From positions 1 through 58,866 of the forward strand of contig JADLAC010000057.1 in the NCBI GenBank assembly GCA_020848435.1: DNA of 58,866 nt, written 5' to 3'. Positions within the stretch are counted from its first letter, which is position 1, and every line of letters begins with the position of its first letter. This document shows, in pieces, positions 1-8,901 of this stretch. The translations under genes were made by a program, and so were the position numbers. The notes below the pieces were generated by a model, which had not been told where the DNA came from, searched no databases, and saw only the letters and a list, made by a program, of their open reading frames with translations. Source of the stretch: Burkholderiales bacterium. GTDB lineage: Bacteria; Pseudomonadota; Gammaproteobacteria; Burkholderiales; WYBJ01.

Positions 1-383
1 GCCAAGAGGCAAGGTCGGCACTACACGCCCCTTTGCGCTTCACGCACGATCCAACTCGATGATTCCATTCAACCCCGGTCCGAAAAAAATGCCGAAACGG
101 GGGTCGAACTGCTCAAGTTGGGCTAGAGCGCCAGCGCGGCCAATGCGATGCACTGATCGCGCTGGTACGTCAGCTCGCGTGGAGCACACCGCGCGATGCG
201 GCGTGGGAGTCCTCGTATCGGGCGCTACAGGCGCGCGCGCGAGCCTTGCTCGCGGAGCTGCGCCTCGACTCTGCGCCCGCGCCGGCCGCGCCCGAGGCGG
301 CGCGGCTCGACCCGTAGCGTGCAGCCTGTTCGCTTCGACGTGCAGCAGTGCCACGCGAGACGCGTGCTACACTCGCCGGCGAA
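1..383. other. Leading region, no confident gene
   Basis: No complete gene can be supported here. Frame 1 is open from the window edge to a TAG at 124-126 and could be the C-terminal tail of a gene that begins outside the window. Frame 3 is open from 63 to a TAG at 315-317 with strongly coding-like, GC-ending codons and an alanine/leucine/arginine-rich tail, but it has no ATG, GTG or TTG start. In many proteobacteria 6S RNA lies just upstream of the cyclo-ligase gene; I could not fold a convincing 6S RNA here. Confidence 0.25.
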
Positions 384-395
384 GTGAACAAGCCG

Positions 396-1058
396 ATGTC
401 GACGCCCGCCGATCTCGCCGCATGGCGCAAGGCGCAGCGTGCCGAGTTGCTGGCGCGACGCGAAGCCGTCCCGCTCGCGCAGCGTCGCGGCTGGAATGAA
501 GCCGTCACGCGCCATCTCATCGAGGGTTTCAGCGCCGTCCTGGAGCAGCGCTGGGTCGGCTTTTGCTGGCCGTACAAGGGCGAGCCCGACGCGCGCTTTT
601 TCGTCTACCACCTGCGCAAGCGCGGCGCACGCGCCGCGCTGCCCGCGGTCATCGCGAAGAAGGGCCCGCTACAGTTTCGCGAATGGTGGCCCGGCGTCAC
701 CATGGCGCCGGGGGTTTTCGACCTGCCCGTGCCGCAGGGTACTGCGATCGTGATCCCGCAGGCGTTGCTCATTCCGCCGGTCGGTTTCGATGGATGTGGT
801 TATCGGCTCGGATACGGCGGCGGCTATTTCGACCGCACGCTCGCCGCGATGGCACCGCAACCCTTGAAGATCGGCGTCGGATTCGAGATCGCTCGCATGC
901 AAACCATCCATCCCCAGCCGTACGACATTGCGATGGACTTCATTGTCACCGAGTCGGGCGTCTACCGCGTCCAGAATCGCATGCTGCCAAGGCTCGCAGG
1001 CGGCGAGGAGGTTCGCGCCGCGGCCGCCGCGATTCTGCGCGAACGCGGCATGGCCTGA
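396..1058 (+). CDS. fau: 5-formyltetrahydrofolate cyclo-ligase
   Basis: Cytoplasmic one-carbon enzyme that uses ATP to convert 5-formyl-THF to 5,10-methenyl-THF, removing the inhibitory folate by-product. The 220-residue length is typical. The hallmark C-terminal segment GYRLGYGGGYFDRTL is intact, preceded by the conserved PPVGFD strand, and the basic N-terminal helix with AQR and QRW motifs also fits the family. I start at ATG 396; an in-frame GTG at 384 would add four residues. No strong Shine-Dalgarno sequence separates the two. It converges on the universal stress protein gene 40 bp away. Identification is secure; only the start is uncertain. Confidence 0.93.
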   Translation: MSTPADLAAWRKAQRAELLARREAVPLAQRRGWNEAVTRHLIEGFSAVLEQRWVGFCWPYKGEPDARFFVYHLRKRGARAALPAVIAKKGPLQFREWWPGVTMAPGVFDLPVPQGTAIVIPQALLIPPVGFDGCGYRLGYGGGYFDRTLAAMAPQPLKIGVGFEIARMQTIHPQPYDIAMDFIVTESGVYRVQNRMLPRLAGGEEVRAAAAAILRERGMA

Positions 1059-1099
1059 CACCGCCTGCACGCCGCGCGCACCGGCTAGGACGATCCCGT

Positions 1100-2041
1100 T
1101 TAGCCGGCCGCGCCGCGCGCTACCAGCACGGGCGGCGCAAGCGCCTGCTTGACCACCGTGACCGGGACTTGCGCGCGATGTATTACGCCGTAGGCGACCG
1201 AGCCCAGCAACAGCGACTTCGCCGCGCCGCGCCCGCGCGTGCCGAGCAGTATCCGGCCGCAGCCTGACTCGGAAGCGACTTCGATGATGGTTTCGACCAT
1301 CGGCCCCGCGACCACGCGCCGCTCGTACGTCACGCCTGCCTCGTCGAGCGTACGTACGGCGCGTCGCAGTGCGATCTCGCCTTGCTCGCCGCTGTAGGCT
1401 TCGATCTGCTCCCTGGAGACGAAGCGGCGTACGTTTCCGGACACGATCCGCGGCTGGACATTGAGCAGCATCACCCGCGTCCTTGCATTGCCCAGGCCCA
1501 GCGACGCCGCGTACTGCGCCGCGCGCAGGGACGAGCTCGAGCCATCGATCGCAACCAGCATGGACAAGGGATTCTCCCGACCGGCGCCGCGCGCACGCTT
1601 GGGGACCAGGGTGACATTACGGCGCGCGAGCTGCACCACCTTGTAGGCCACCGACCCCAGCGCGACGCTCTCCAGCATGCCCATGCCGCGCGTGCCCAAC
1701 ACGATCTCGGCGGTGCCCAAGCGTTCGGCGGCGCCCACCAGCATCGCGGCGGGATCGTCGCCGAGCGGCGCCTCGAGCTTCACATCCAGCCCGGCCAGGG
1801 CGAGGATCCGGCGTGCCGCTGCGCTCGTGCGCTCGGCATCCGCGAGCGCTTGTGCCCGGTTGCTCGCCGCGCTCGCGCTTTCGCTGCCCACCGCGGGCAG
1901 GCGCGCGTTGACGACCTGAATCGCCCGAATTCCGAGCGCCTTGGCGGCGCGCGCGACGTAGCGCGCGGCGTTGTCGGCGCCCTCCGATCCGTCGACGGCG
2001 AGGAGCCACGTGTCCTGGCGCATGGTATTGCTCGTGCTCAA
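1100..2041 (-). CDS. Tandem universal stress protein (two UspA domains)
   Basis: Cytoplasmic ATP-binding stress protein of 313 residues built from two UspA folds, roughly residues 10-150 and 160-300. Each half starts with a hydrophobic beta strand ending in the DGS motif (LLAVDGSEGA and MLVAIDGSSSS) and ends with the nucleotide-binding GTRG-x-G...GSVAY motif (GTRGMGMLESVALGSVAY and GTRGRGAAKSLLLGSVAY), so both halves look able to bind ATP. The start is a TTG at 2041, chosen because AAGGAG lies 8 bases upstream; an ATG six codons later (2023) has no such site. It is followed downstream by the cyclo-ligase in convergent orientation. The partners of such proteins cannot be predicted from sequence. 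Confidence 0.9.
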   Translation of the reverse strand: MSTSNTMRQDTWLLAVDGSEGADNAARYVARAAKALGIRAIQVVNARLPAVGSESASAASNRAQALADAERTSAAARRILALAGLDVKLEAPLGDDPAAMLVGAAERLGTAEIVLGTRGMGMLESVALGSVAYKVVQLARRNVTLVPKRARGAGRENPLSMLVAIDGSSSSLRAAQYAASLGLGNARTRVMLLNVQPRIVSGNVRRFVSREQIEAYSGEQGEIALRRAVRTLDEAGVTYERRVVAGPMVETIIEVASESGCGRILLGTRGRGAAKSLLLGSVAYGVIHRAQVPVTVVKQALAPPVLVARGAAG

Positions 2042-2140
2042 AGCTGCTGCTCCTTGGGCTCGTGGGCGGGCCGGACGGGCCGAGCGCCAGAGCGCTCGTG
2101 CGCCGGCAGCATGGCGGAGGCTTTCGCGCCGGATGCCATG

Positions 2141-3127
2141 TCAGCGCTTGCCGATCGCTGCGAGATTCACCACGTTGATCGGCTTGCCATCGGCATAGGC
2201 GAGAAGCTGGTCGACCGCGGTGGCGTAGAGCGTCTCGTAGCTGTCGTGCTCTGCGTAGCCAAGGTGCGGCGTGCACAAGGCGTTGGGCAGCTTGAGCAAC
2301 GGGTGGGAGGCGCCGACGACCGGCTCTTGCTCGTAGACGTCCACGGCGGCGAAGCCCGGGCGGCCCTTCTCCAGGGCTGCGACCAGCACGCCTTGCGCGA
2401 TCAAGGGCGCGCGGCTGGTATTCACGAGCAGCGCGGTCGGCTTCATGCGCGCCAGGTCTTGCGCGCCGACGATGCCGCGCGTGTCCTTGTTCGCGGGCAG
2501 ATGCAGGCTCAGGACATCGGCGGATTCAAAGAAGGCTTCGCGGTTCGGCGCGATCTCGAAACCCTCGGCGCGGGCGCGGGCGGTCGATCCTTCGCGCCCC
2601 CAGCACACGACCTTCATGCCGAAAGCCTTGCCCACGCGGGCGACCGCGCCGCCGATGTGGCCGAAGGCATAGATGCCCAGGGTGTGCCCGGACAAGCGCG
2701 TGCCCACGGTGCAGTGCCAATGGCCCTGCTTCAGGCGCTCCACCTCGTAGGGCAGGTGGCGCAATGCCGCAAGGATGAGCCCCCAGGTCAGCTCGCCCGT
2801 GGTGGAATACGCGCTGCCGCCGCTGCTGTCGGCGCCGGCCGAGATGACGATGCCGTGCTCGGTACACGCGGGGACGTCGACGTGACTCACGTTGCGCCCG
2901 GTCTGGGCGATGAACTTGAGCTGCGGCAGGTGCGCGACGATGTCGCGCGTGATCGGCACGCGCTGCTGCGTGAGCAGCAGGGCATCGCAGCCGGCGACTT
3001 GCTTGACGACGCGCCCGGGGTCGGTATAGGCGTCGGTATGAACGGCTACCTCGTGAGCCTGCAACCGGGCGAAGGCGCGCGTGCGGCGAAAGACATCGGC
3101 ATAGTCGTGGATCACTGCGATCTTCAT
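2141..3127 (-). CDS. D-isomer-specific 2-hydroxyacid dehydrogenase
   Basis: NAD(P)-dependent oxidoreductase of 328 residues related to phosphoglycerate and glyoxylate dehydrogenases. The Rossmann loop reads YAFGHIGG, a variant of GxGxxG with the first glycine replaced by alanine. The catalytic triad is present: Arg in NTSRAPLI, Glu in VDVYEQEP and His in TPHLGY. The start ATG at 3127 has AAGGAG seven bases upstream. It lies just upstream of, and on the same strand as, the universal stress protein gene with a 99 bp gap, so the two may be co-transcribed. The substrate is unknown; a short-chain 2-keto acid is likely from the family. Confidence 0.88.
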   Translation of the reverse strand: MKIAVIHDYADVFRRTRAFARLQAHEVAVHTDAYTDPGRVVKQVAGCDALLLTQQRVPITRDIVAHLPQLKFIAQTGRNVSHVDVPACTEHGIVISAGADSSGGSAYSTTGELTWGLILAALRHLPYEVERLKQGHWHCTVGTRLSGHTLGIYAFGHIGGAVARVGKAFGMKVVCWGREGSTARARAEGFEIAPNREAFFESADVLSLHLPANKDTRGIVGAQDLARMKPTALLVNTSRAPLIAQGVLVAALEKGRPGFAAVDVYEQEPVVGASHPLLKLPNALCTPHLGYAEHDSYETLYATAVDQLLAYADGKPINVVNLAAIGKR

Positions 3128-3312
3128 TCGCGCTCCTTCTTGTCGTGCGCTGGTACTGCCGGCAGGCTACGATAACCCGTGCCGCCGGGGGGCGCAATCG
3201 TTCGGGCCACAGGCCCGCGCACCCGTCAAGGAATTGACCCGAGGGCGCATCATCTCGCGTAAACTCTCAGGCGGATCGGCGCGGTCGACACGGGGGAGGG
3301 AGGGAGAACAGC

Positions 3313-5433
3313 ATGAGCGAGCAGACGCGGGTACGCTTCGAGGTCGTAGACGGCATCGGTGTCATCACCGTCGACAACCCGCCCGTGAATGCGCTCGGGC
3401 CCGGCGTTCCCGAGGGCATCATGGCGGCGCTCGAACGCGGCGAGGCCGATTCCGGCGTCAAGGCGATGGTGCTGATGGGCGCAGGACGTAGCTTCATCGC
3501 CGGTGCCGACATCCGGCAGTTCGGCAAGCCTCGGCCGGCGCCGGCGCGCCGCACTTACGATGTGCTCGACCAGGCCGGCAAGCCGATCGTCGCCGCCATT
3601 CATGGCTACGCGTTGGGCGGCGGACTGGAAAACGCGCTCGCCTGCCATTATCGGATCGCGGTGCCCAGCGCCAAGGTCGGCTTGCCCGAAGTCAATATCG
3701 GCATCATTCCCGGCGGGGGCGGCACGCAGCGCCTGCCGCGCTTGATCGGACCGAAGGCGGCGGTGGAGATGATCGTGAGCGGGCGCCACGTGAGCGCCGC
3801 CGAAGCCAAGACGCTCGGTATCATCGACGAGATCGTCGCGGGCAAGGACTTGCGCGCCGAGGCCATCGCCTACGCGCGGCGCGTGGCCGATCGACGCCCG
3901 CTGCCGCGGGTGCGGGACATGACCCACAAGCTCGCCGCGGCCGCGAGTGACGCGGGGCTGTTCGAGACCGTGCGCAAGTCCATTGCCCGCAAGGCACGCA
4001 ACCAGAAAGCACCCTACCACTGCATTGCCGCCGTCGAAGCGGCCACGCGGGAGCCGTTCGAGCAGGGCATACAGACCGAACGCCGGCTGTTCTCCGAGCT
4101 GGAGAATTCCGACGAAGCGCGCGCGCTGCGCTATGCCTTCTTCGCCGAGCGCGAGGTGACCAGGATCCCGGGACTGTCGAAGGACCTGGTGCTGCCCGAG
4201 ATCAAGAGCGCGGCGGTCATCGGCGCCGGCACCATGGGAGGCGGCATCGCGATGTGTTGCGCCGATTTCGGCATCCCCGTGAAGGTGCTCGAGGCGAGCC
4301 CCGAAGCGCTCGCGAAGGGCATGCAGCGCATCCGCGACAATTATGCGATCAGCGTGAAGCGCGGCAGCCTCGAGCAGGCGGAAATGGAGCAGCGCCTGCC
4401 GCGCATCCAGCCGGTCGACAGCTACCAGGCGATCGCCGAGTGCGATGTCGTGATCGAGGCGGTGTTCGAGGAGATGGCGGTCAAGAAGGAGGTGTTTGCC
4501 AAGCTCGATGCCGTGATCAAGCCGGGCGCGATCCTTCTGACCAATTCCTCGGCGCTCGATATCGACGCGATCGCGCGCGCGACGCGGCGCGCGCCTCAGG
4601 TTGCCGGCGCGCATTTCTTCAGCCCGGCGAATGTCATGAAGCTGCTCGAGGTCGTGGTCGGCGAACAAAGCGCGATCGAGACCGTGGCGGCGGCCATGAA
4701 GCTCGGCCGTGCCATTGGCAAGATCAGCGTCTATGCCGGTAATTGCGACGGCTTTGTCGCCAACCGCAGCCGTGCACCGTTCAATACCGAGATGAACCTG
4801 ATGGTCGAGGAAGGCGCCTCGCCCGAAGCCATCGACCAGGTCATGGTCGATTTCGGTTATCCCATGGGACCGTTCGCGGTGAGCGACCTGGCGGGGCTCG
4901 ACATCAGTTACGCCTCGCGCAAACGGCGCGCCGCCGCCGATCCCGGCTATCGCAAGCTGCCGATTCCGGACCGGCTGGTCGAGCTCGGCCGCAAAGGTCA
5001 GAAGACCGGCGCCGGCTGGTACCGCTACGATCCCAGCGACCGCACGCCGCATCCCGACCCGGAAGTGCAGCGCATCATCCGCGAGACGGCGCTCGCCATG
5101 GGCATCGAGCAGCGCGCGTTCGCCGGCGACGAGATCCTGCGCCGCCTGCTTTTTTCCTCGGTGAACGAGGCGTGCAAGATCCTCGAGGAGGGCAAGGCGC
5201 TGCGCGCCAGCGATATCGATGTGATGTGGCTGCACGGATTCGGTTTCCCGCGCTACCGCGGCGGGCTCATGTTCTGGGCCGACCGGGTCGGCTCGCGCGC
5301 GGTCTGCGATCAGGTCGAGGCGTGGTATCAGCGTTACGGCGCGCGCTGGCAGCCCTCGAGCCTGCTGCGCGACGTCGCCCGCCGCGGCGGAGACTTGCGC
5401 GAGATCAAGTCCGCGTCGATTCAGGCCATATAA
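3313..5433 (+). CDS. Bifunctional enoyl-CoA hydratase / 3-hydroxyacyl-CoA dehydrogenase (FadB/FadJ type)
   Basis: Fatty-acid beta-oxidation enzyme of 706 residues. The N-terminal crotonase domain (about 1-190) has the oxyanion-hole GAGRSFIAGADI segment and both catalytic glutamates, in ALGGGLENALA and GLPEVNIGIIPG. The C-terminal dehydrogenase begins with the NAD loop GAGTMGGGIA (about residue 300) and carries the catalytic His in GAHFFSPANVM. The NSSALDID segment and the two C-terminal helical domains are complete. At about 700 residues it matches single-chain FadB/FadJ-type proteins rather than the shorter monofunctional enzymes. No thiolase gene follows it; two hairpins do, so it is probably monocistronic. 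Confidence 0.93.
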   Translation: MSEQTRVRFEVVDGIGVITVDNPPVNALGPGVPEGIMAALERGEADSGVKAMVLMGAGRSFIAGADIRQFGKPRPAPARRTYDVLDQAGKPIVAAIHGYALGGGLENALACHYRIAVPSAKVGLPEVNIGIIPGGGGTQRLPRLIGPKAAVEMIVSGRHVSAAEAKTLGIIDEIVAGKDLRAEAIAYARRVADRRPLPRVRDMTHKLAAAASDAGLFETVRKSIARKARNQKAPYHCIAAVEAATREPFEQGIQTERRLFSELENSDEARALRYAFFAEREVTRIPGLSKDLVLPEIKSAAVIGAGTMGGGIAMCCADFGIPVKVLEASPEALAKGMQRIRDNYAISVKRGSLEQAEMEQRLPRIQPVDSYQAIAECDVVIEAVFEEMAVKKEVFAKLDAVIKPGAILLTNSSALDIDAIARATRRAPQVAGAHFFSPANVMKLLEVVVGEQSAIETVAAAMKLGRAIGKISVYAGNCDGFVANRSRAPFNTEMNLMVEEGASPEAIDQVMVDFGYPMGPFAVSDLAGLDISYASRKRRAAADPGYRKLPIPDRLVELGRKGQKTGAGWYRYDPSDRTPHPDPEVQRIIRETALAMGIEQRAFAGDEILRRLLFSSVNEACKILEEGKALRASDIDVMWLHGFGFPRYRGGLMFWADRVGSRAVCDQVEAWYQRYGARWQPSSLLRDVARRGGDLREIKSASIQAI

Positions 5434-5451
5434 GCTGGGCCCCTGATCGCT

Positions 5452-5479
5452 GTGCGGGCTCCGCCGCGGAGGCCCGCAC
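5452..5479. terminator. Hairpin downstream of the fadB-like gene
   Basis: Arms GTGCGGGC (5452-5459) and GCCCGCAC (5472-5479) pair perfectly and can be lengthened by three more pairs if one G is bulged. It begins 18 bases after the stop codon. There is no run of T residues, so it may be a transcript-stabilising or Rho-associated structure rather than an intrinsic terminator. Confidence 0.5.
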
Positions 5480-5485
5480 GACAAC

Positions 5486-5520
5486 GCGCAATCGGCCGCT
5501 CGGAGGTGGGCCGATTGCGC
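5486..5520. terminator. Second perfect hairpin between fadB-like gene and gdhA
   Basis: A perfect 12-bp inverted repeat, GCGCAATCGGCC at 5486-5497 and GGCCGATTGCGC at 5509-5520, with an 11-base loop. It sits six bases after the preceding hairpin, so the two stem-loops are in tandem. No T tract follows. Its probable role is to separate the fadB-like transcript from gdhA. Confidence 0.5.
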
Positions 5521-5697
5521 CGGTCGCGGCGCGTTCCGAATCGACTGCTCGAGCGTGCAGCCCCGTTGGCCCGTCGTCGATAGCCGGCCAAGACGGTGCG
5601 TGCACGCATGATCTTCCCCTGGAAGGATGGCAGCGGGCCGGGCGCGCCGGGCGAGACGCTTGCTGCTTACACATCACCAACCTTCAGGGATCATGCA

Positions 5698-7047
5698 ATG
5701 AGCTCAGTGCTGTCCGAACGAATCGAGGCAATCTATCGGCAAGTGATCGCGCGCAATCCGGGTGAAGACGAGTTCCACCAGGCGGTGAAGGAGGTGCTCG
5801 AGTCGCTCGGTCCGGTGCTCGTCAAGTACCCGGAATTCTCCGAGCAGAAGATCATCGAGCGTATCTGCGAGCCCGAACGCCAGATCATCTTCCGCGTGCC
5901 ATGGCAGGACGATCATGGCGAAGTGCACATCAACCGCGGCTTTCGCGTGCAGTTCAACAGCGCGATCGGTCCGTACAAGGGCGGCTTGCGCTTTCACCCG
6001 TCCGTTTACCTGGGCATCATCAAGTTCCTGGGGTTCGAGCAGTTGTTCAAGAACGCCCTGACCGGCATGCCGATCGGCGGCGGCAAGGGCGGCTCTGACT
6101 TCGATCCCAAGGGAAAGACCGATGGCGAGGTCATGCGCTTCTGCCAGAGCTTCATGACGGAGCTGCAGCGCCACCTGGGCGAATACGTCGACGTGCCCGC
6201 GGGCGACATCGGCGTGGGCGGGCGCGAGATCGGCTATCTGTTCGGCCAGTACAAGCGGCTCACGAACCGCTACGAGTCGGGCGTGCTGACCGGCAAGGGC
6301 ATCGGCTGGGGCGGCTCGCTCGTGCGCAAGGAAGCGACCGGTTACGGCGCGGTCTATTTCGTGCGCGAGATGCTGAAGGCGCGCAAGAACGGGCTGGAAG
6401 GCAAGACCTGTGTCGTGTCCGGCGCGGGCAATGTCGCCATCTACACCATGGAGAAGCTCCAGCAGCTCGGAGCGAAGGTCGTCGCCTGCTCCGATTCCCA
6501 GGGGATCGTGATCCACGAGCGCGGCATCGATCTCGACCTGGTCAAGCAGTTGAAGGAGGTCGAGCGCCGGCGCATATCGGACTATGCCGTCCGGCACAAG
6601 GATGCGCGCTATATCGCGGGCGGCAACATCTGGGAGATTCCCTGCCACGTGGCGATGCCTTCGGCGACGCAGAACGAGCTTAACGGCCGCGATGCCAAGA
6701 TGCTGGTCAGAAACGGGTGTATCGCCGTGGGCGAGGGAGCGAACATGCCGACCACGCCCGAAGGCGTGCGCGTGTTCCTCGACGCCAACATCGCGTTCGG
6801 CCCCGGCAAGGCGGCCAATGCGGGCGGAGTTGCGACCTCGGCGCTGGAGATGCAACAGAACGCGAGCCGCGATTCGTGGACCTTCGACTACACCGAAAAG
6901 AAGCTCGACGAGATCATGACCCGCATCCATGCCGACACCCACGCCACGGCGGAGGAATTCGGCGCGCCGGGAAATTACGTGGTCGGCGCGAATATCGCGG
7001 GCTTCATCAAGGTCGCGAACGCCATGGTGGCGCTCGGGCTCATCTGA
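5698..7047 (+). CDS. gdhA: NADP-specific glutamate dehydrogenase
   Basis: Cytoplasmic enzyme that aminates 2-oxoglutarate to glutamate with NADPH and ammonium, the ATP-free ammonium assimilation route. The 449-residue length matches hexameric bacterial GdhA. Signature elements are clear: the substrate and lysine-rich region GPYKGGLRFHPSV, the catalytic lysine region GMPIGGGKGGSDFDPKGK, the GDIGVGGREIGYL segment and the nucleotide loop VSGAGNVAIY. I chose ATG 5698 because the family N-terminus begins about 20 residues before the conserved EFHQAV segment; the longer open frame upstream is non-homologous. A degenerate GG-N10-GC motif ends 34 bases before the start but is too weak to call. The gene converges on the DapA-family gene. 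Confidence 0.95.
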   Translation: MSSVLSERIEAIYRQVIARNPGEDEFHQAVKEVLESLGPVLVKYPEFSEQKIIERICEPERQIIFRVPWQDDHGEVHINRGFRVQFNSAIGPYKGGLRFHPSVYLGIIKFLGFEQLFKNALTGMPIGGGKGGSDFDPKGKTDGEVMRFCQSFMTELQRHLGEYVDVPAGDIGVGGREIGYLFGQYKRLTNRYESGVLTGKGIGWGGSLVRKEATGYGAVYFVREMLKARKNGLEGKTCVVSGAGNVAIYTMEKLQQLGAKVVACSDSQGIVIHERGIDLDLVKQLKEVERRRISDYAVRHKDARYIAGGNIWEIPCHVAMPSATQNELNGRDAKMLVRNGCIAVGEGANMPTTPEGVRVFLDANIAFGPGKAANAGGVATSALEMQQNASRDSWTFDYTEKKLDEIMTRIHADTHATAEEFGAPGNYVVGANIAGFIKVANAMVALGLI

Positions 7048-7158
7048 GTCCGGGCTTCGATCGACGCGGCTGGGGCGCTGGCGCACCGCACGCAGGGTAG
7101 CTTCCCGGACCGGCCGCGATACGGCCTGGTCGGCCGGCGCCCGGTCACCGGGTTGGGC

Positions 7159-8163
7159 TCATGCCGCGCGGCGCGCCTCGCTTCGTGCCGCGCGTGCCTT
7201 CCCCGGCAATCCGGTCGCTTCCAGGTCCGCGCGCAGTTGCTGTTCGGCTGCGGTGCTCATGAGCGTGCATGGCGTGCGCACGCCGCCGCCTTTCATTCCG
7301 AGCATCTCCATCCAGATCTTCTGCTCGTGCGAGGGAATGCGGCTGTTGCCGCCGCCGTAGCCCGTGATCCACTTGGCATGAACCGCGCGCACGGAATTAA
7401 GCTCGCGCGCGATCGCCACCGCCCGGTTGAAGTCGCCGCTCCAAGCGGCCTGCGTATAGTCGTGCACCGGCAGATAGCCCGGCACCTGGTACAGGTGCGG
7501 GCAGAAGTTGAGCAACCAGCGGTCGCCGAACACCGACAGGTTGTGCAGCCACGGGGTTTCGTCGGCCACGCTGACGACCAACTCCGCGCCGACCAGCTCG
7601 CGCAACCGGATGGTCGCCGCCGGCTGCGGCCCGGCTTGCTTGAAACCGCAGATGTTGGGCAACCCCGCCAGCCGCTGCGCCAGCGCCGCGGAGATGGGAT
7701 AGTAGTGCGCCGGAATATTGAATAGCACGATGCCGATGTTCACCCGCTCGCAGATGAAGCGGTAGAACTCGTACACTGCCTCATCGCTGCGCGCGGCCTG
7801 GTAAGGCGTGAGCACGATCGCGAAATCGATCCCGATCGACTCGGCGTGCCGGCAGAGCTGCACGACTTCATACGGATTCTGGTGATGGCAGCCCGCGATC
7901 AGCGGCACGCGACCCTTGTTCACTTCGACATTGATCTCGTGCGCCCGCATGCGCTCCTCGTTGGTGAGCGCCCAGAATTCGGCGACGTTGCCCGAGCAAT
8001 AGTGCCCGGCGACGTGCAGCTCGCTGATGCAGTGCTCGAGGTTGAAGGCGATCGCGGCTTCATCGAGCCGATCGTCGGCGGTGAAGTTGTACGGCAGCGC
8101 GGTCCATACGCCCTGGAGCAGGCCGCGCGCGTAGTCCTTGGCTTCGTGCCTGCGATACTTCAT
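7159..8163 (-). CDS. Dihydrodipicolinate synthase / N-acetylneuraminate lyase family protein
   Basis: Class I aldolase-like TIM barrel of 334 residues. The Schiff-base lysine lies in CGFKQAG, the conserved tyrosine in LFNIPAHYYP, and the pyruvate-binding region reads GHYCSGNVAEFWALTNEER in place of the usual GTTGE motif. The start ATG at 8163 is preceded by GGAGG with a good spacer; the open frame upstream of it is arginine-rich and non-homologous. True DapA is about 290 residues, so this longer variant probably acts on another 2-keto acid. RidA, which clears reactive imines and enamines, lies 99 bp upstream on the same strand, suggesting a shared amino- or keto-acid catabolic role. Confidence 0.85.
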   Translation of the reverse strand: MKYRRHEAKDYARGLLQGVWTALPYNFTADDRLDEAAIAFNLEHCISELHVAGHYCSGNVAEFWALTNEERMRAHEINVEVNKGRVPLIAGCHHQNPYEVVQLCRHAESIGIDFAIVLTPYQAARSDEAVYEFYRFICERVNIGIVLFNIPAHYYPISAALAQRLAGLPNICGFKQAGPQPAATIRLRELVGAELVVSVADETPWLHNLSVFGDRWLLNFCPHLYQVPGYLPVHDYTQAAWSGDFNRAVAIARELNSVRAVHAKWITGYGGGNSRIPSHEQKIWMEMLGMKGGGVRTPCTLMSTAAEQQLRADLEATGLPGKARAARSEARRAA

Positions 8164-8262
8164 CGTCGTGCCTCCGCGAAGGTGGGCCCGGCGTTGCCTG
8201 CGAGCCGGCCGAGCCGGGACAGCATAGCAGAAGGTTTCGCATGTCACGCGGCGCCGGGGGCC

Positions 8263-8667
8263 TCAGGGCAGTACCGCGATGGCATTGATCTCGATCAGCA
8301 TGTCGGGGTGGGTGAAGGCGCAGACGGCGACCATGGTCGATGCCGGCGGGTTGGGGCCGAAGAGCTCGCGCCGCACCTCGTGTATGCGGGCGAAGCCAGT
8401 CATTTCCTTGATGTACACGTCCACGCGCACGATATCCGCGAGGTCGCCGCCGGCGGCACGCATGGCCACTCGCAGGTTCTCGCACACCTGCCGGGCCTGC
8501 GCGCCGACATCGCCGCGGCCTACGATCTCGCCGCTCTCGTTTTTCGCGGTCAGCCCGGAGATGAACACCAGCTTTCCAGGGCGTGCTACCGTGACCGTGG
8601 TCCAGTGGCCGGTCGGTTTCGACAGGCCCGGCGGGAAGATGTTTTCGCGTTCAACCGCTGTTGCCAT
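8263..8667 (-). CDS. RidA family (YjgF/YER057c/UK114) protein
   Basis: Small cytoplasmic trimer-forming protein of 134 residues. RidA proteins hydrolyse reactive enamine/imine intermediates to 2-keto acids and ammonia. The family core is recognisable: LVFISGLTAKNESGEIV, then QARQVCENLRVAMRAAGG and a final strand with MLIEINAIAV. The usual catalytic arginine just before the last strand (xxR-xxVEI) is not clear; this region reads ASTMVAVCAFTHPDMLIEI, so it may belong to a RidA subgroup (Rid4-7 or similar) without canonical imine deaminase activity. The start at 8667 follows GGGAGAAA. It is probably transcribed together with the DapA-family gene. Confidence 0.85.
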   Translation of the reverse strand: MATAVERENIFPPGLSKPTGHWTTVTVARPGKLVFISGLTAKNESGEIVGRGDVGAQARQVCENLRVAMRAAGGDLADIVRVDVYIKEMTGFARIHEVRRELFGPNPPASTMVAVCAFTHPDMLIEINAIAVLP

Positions 8668-8901
8668 GTGCTTTCTCCCATGCGCATCGTGCTCGCAGGC
8701 CGAATCGCCCGGCCGCTGCCGTGATACCTGCGGCTCGAATGACGCTAAGCTAACACGAGCACGCGCGCTTTCCCATCTCGACGCATCGGCGCAGGCAGTC
8801 AGCCTGCGCCTGGCGACGGCACGCCGTTGCACCGCCCAAACGGGGCGCGATTTCTGCTCGGAGTCGACGGGGCCAGGCTCGCGCTCGGCCCCGTTTTCAC
8901 T

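Noticed and set aside
1..395. 6S RNA upstream of the cyclo-ligase gene
   Set aside because: The location is typical, but I could not identify the long closed stem with a central bulge; the region folds poorly by eye and shows coding-like periodicity instead.
3250..5484. A 744-codon open frame on the minus strand opposite the fadB-like gene
   Set aside because: Translation is rich in Arg, His, Asp and Leu in a random pattern and has no domain, while the plus-strand enzyme is complete. Long antisense frames are normal in GC-rich coding DNA. The same applies to 1382-3175 (+), 41695-43212 (-) and 53508-55553 (-).
5650..5663. GG-N10-GC motif (GGCGAG-N4-TTGC) before gdhA as a sigma-54 promoter
   Set aside because: The -24 element lacks the A of GGCA, the site stands alone outside the island, and gdhA is usually served by sigma-70. 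Kept only as a weak note.
7139..7152. Short palindrome CCCGGTCACCGGG after gdhA as a terminator
   Set aside because: Only five or six pairs with a two-base loop and no T tract; too weak in GC-rich DNA.
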